Assembly (NCBI GenBank): GCA_022419385.1 | Contig: JAJUBI010000007.1 | Coordinates: 1,521,768 to 1,585,767 of the forward strand | Direction of reading: 5' to 3' | From: Paraconiothyrium sp. Pb-2020 | Lineage: Eukaryota; Ascomycota; Dothideomycetes; Pleosporales; Didymosphaeriaceae | Length of the DNA stretch: 64,000 nt | Part shown: in pieces, positions 63,089 through 64,000 of the stretch | How positions within the stretch are numbered: position 1 is the stretch's first letter | How the letters are laid out: every line of letters begins with the position of its first letter | Made by a program: the position numbers and the translations under genes | Notes under the pieces: model-generated | Database searches by the model: none | Told to the model about the DNA's origin: nothing | Seen by the model: the letters and a program-made list of their open reading frames with translations, nothing else

Positions 63089-64000
63089 TCACTTGTTCGC
63101 AACCTGGGACTTCTTCCCAGTCTTGCTCTTGTCCCCGCCCTTCGTTTTCTTCTGCGAGGTAACATTGGACCGATGACCACCAGAAGAACCTTCAGCTGAG
63201 CCCTGCGAGCCCGCTGTACTGAGGATGTTCGGAATAGTCTTCACTGACATGCGGGATGGCGCCCTCGATGCATATGCCGGATCGTACACGCGAGTATCTT
63301 GAGGGGCCATCGGGACTGTTGATGTTGATGACCGTGAAACCGAGCGCGAGGAATTGAACAAGTCATGTGCAGAGTCTTGCCGGTCCAGGCCATCGATCCC
63401 TTGTAGCTCGCGTGGGTATGTATGCAGAAAGAGACAGTTAGATCCATAGTAGCAGTATCCTTGTGCGTAATTCTTGCAAAGCTGCTTCTTGTGGGAATGG
63501 TATTTTTGGTGAGGATTGGGATTGCCCTGCTGCCCCAGCGGTGCCTCGAGAAGAAGAGGCCCAATGTATGGGTACACACCCGTCATGTTCTGGACACCGG
63601 GGACGAGCATGTTCGGGGGTAAATAGGCCTGGGGAGAGAAGCGCAGATCAGGAATTGGTACGACTGTGTCGCGGACTCCGGAAAATGGTTGCAGAGCGTG
63701 TTGTTCGCTGAGAGTCGCCTGGGCCATCGTCTGCTGCATCGGCAGTGGTAAAAGTGGGTCGTCTCCGATCTTCTCCTTCAATGCGCTCATATCGACATTG
63801 TTACTTGCTACTGCCACGGGCGCGTAAGGGATAAATCCAACAGCGAGCTTCTTACCAACTTCCTGCAACTCTTCCTTAGTGGTTTCCTCACGCATCTCGA
63901 TCTTGAAAAGACGATCCCACGTCGCCTCACCAAAGTACAACTTCTCCTGCCTCTCCAGTTCAAGCTCGGTGGCTTCAATCAGCTCCGCAGGAGCACGACC
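63089..64000 (-). CDS. CCCH zinc-finger protein, 5' end beyond the window
   Basis: The open frame continues through the right edge of the window (RAPAELIEATELELERQEKLY precedes the first well-formed part), so this is the 3' portion of a longer gene. One CCCH finger is clear: CKNYAQGYCYYGSNCLFLH, spacing C-x7-C-x5-C-x3-H. Before it is a proline-rich region (PDLRFSPQAYLPPNMLVPG); after it come a serine-rich stretch and a basic tail ending KKTKGGDKSKTGKKSQ. CCCH fingers of this kind usually bind RNA. I do not recognise a named orthologue. Confidence 0.75.
   Translation of the reverse strand, partial: GRAPAELIEATELELERQEKLYFGEATWDRLFKIEMREETTKEELQEVGKKLAVGFIPYAPVAVASNNVDMSALKEKIGDDPLLPLPMQQTMAQATLSEQHALQPFSGVRDTVVPIPDLRFSPQAYLPPNMLVPGVQNMTGVYPYIGPLLLEAPLGQQGNPNPHQKYHSHKKQLCKNYAQGYCYYGSNCLFLHTYPRELQGIDGLDRQDSAHDLFNSSRSVSRSSTSTVPMAPQDTRVYDPAYASRAPSRMSVKTIPNILSTAGSQGSAEGSSGGHRSNVTSQKKTKGGDKSKTGKKSQVANK

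Overview
This window is nuclear DNA of a filamentous ascomycete, probably a Dothideomycete. The evidence is many short GT-AG introns (most 46-105 nt) with CTAAC/CTGAC-like branch sites, a HET-domain gene, fungal wall-degrading and secreted enzymes, WSC domains, a Bys1-type secreted protein, and conserved eukaryotic housekeeping genes. Dothideomycete placement is inference from family resemblance, not a search. Exon structures were solved by hand. For most spliced genes the summed exons divide exactly by three and rejoin a conserved motif. The acetyltransferase at 18.2 kb could not be fully closed.

Layout. 0.7-5.5 kb: a divergent housekeeping pair, a UBE2O-like E2/E3 ubiquitin enzyme and COG5. 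5.7-16.4 kb: a lipocalin with a broken frame, the relic of an uncharacterised fungal family, a four-TM protein, an S53 sedolisin protease, and two neighbouring F-box-like genes (one with a single in-frame stop, one decayed). 16.4-30 kb: a secreted sialidase-fold enzyme, a GNAT acetyltransferase, a nine-exon secreted GH2 glycosidase, a predicted pseudokinase, a Bys1-like protein and an LPMO-like protein (possibly AA14). 30.8-35.2 kb: a core block with transcription elongation factor EAF, cytosolic ribosomal protein S0 (uS2) and, divergent from it, mitochondrial uS15m. 35.6-43.1 kb: an accessory stretch with a broken large secreted protein split by an AT-rich insert, an unknown intact 264-aa gene, a dead small secreted protein gene and an intact HET gene. 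43.6-51.3 kb: a CSC1/TMEM63-type channel and a C2-domain Inn1/Fic1-like cytokinesis protein. 53.3-64 kb: a secreted heme peroxidase fused to three WSC domains, an F-box-like gene and its dead paralogue, a GNAT protein, a BAS2-like small cysteine-rich secreted protein, and a CCCH zinc-finger gene running off the right edge.

The genes do not form an operon-like pathway. Two themes stand out. First, secreted enzymes and surface proteins are dispersed among core genes (sedolisin, sialidase fold, GH2, Bys1, LPMO-like, peroxidase-WSC, BAS2-like), and four of them have a TATA box 70-110 bp before the start codon. Second, gene relics are unusually dense: at least five clearly decayed genes plus two with a single lesion, mostly members of fast-evolving fungal families, some beside an intact relative. 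I did not find a convincing undescribed multi-gene system. The best leads are the predicted pseudokinase with a 27-nt repeat tail, the intact/dead F-box-like pair, the relic cluster around the HET gene, and two frame-preserving introns whose retention would alter EAF and the uS15m presequence.
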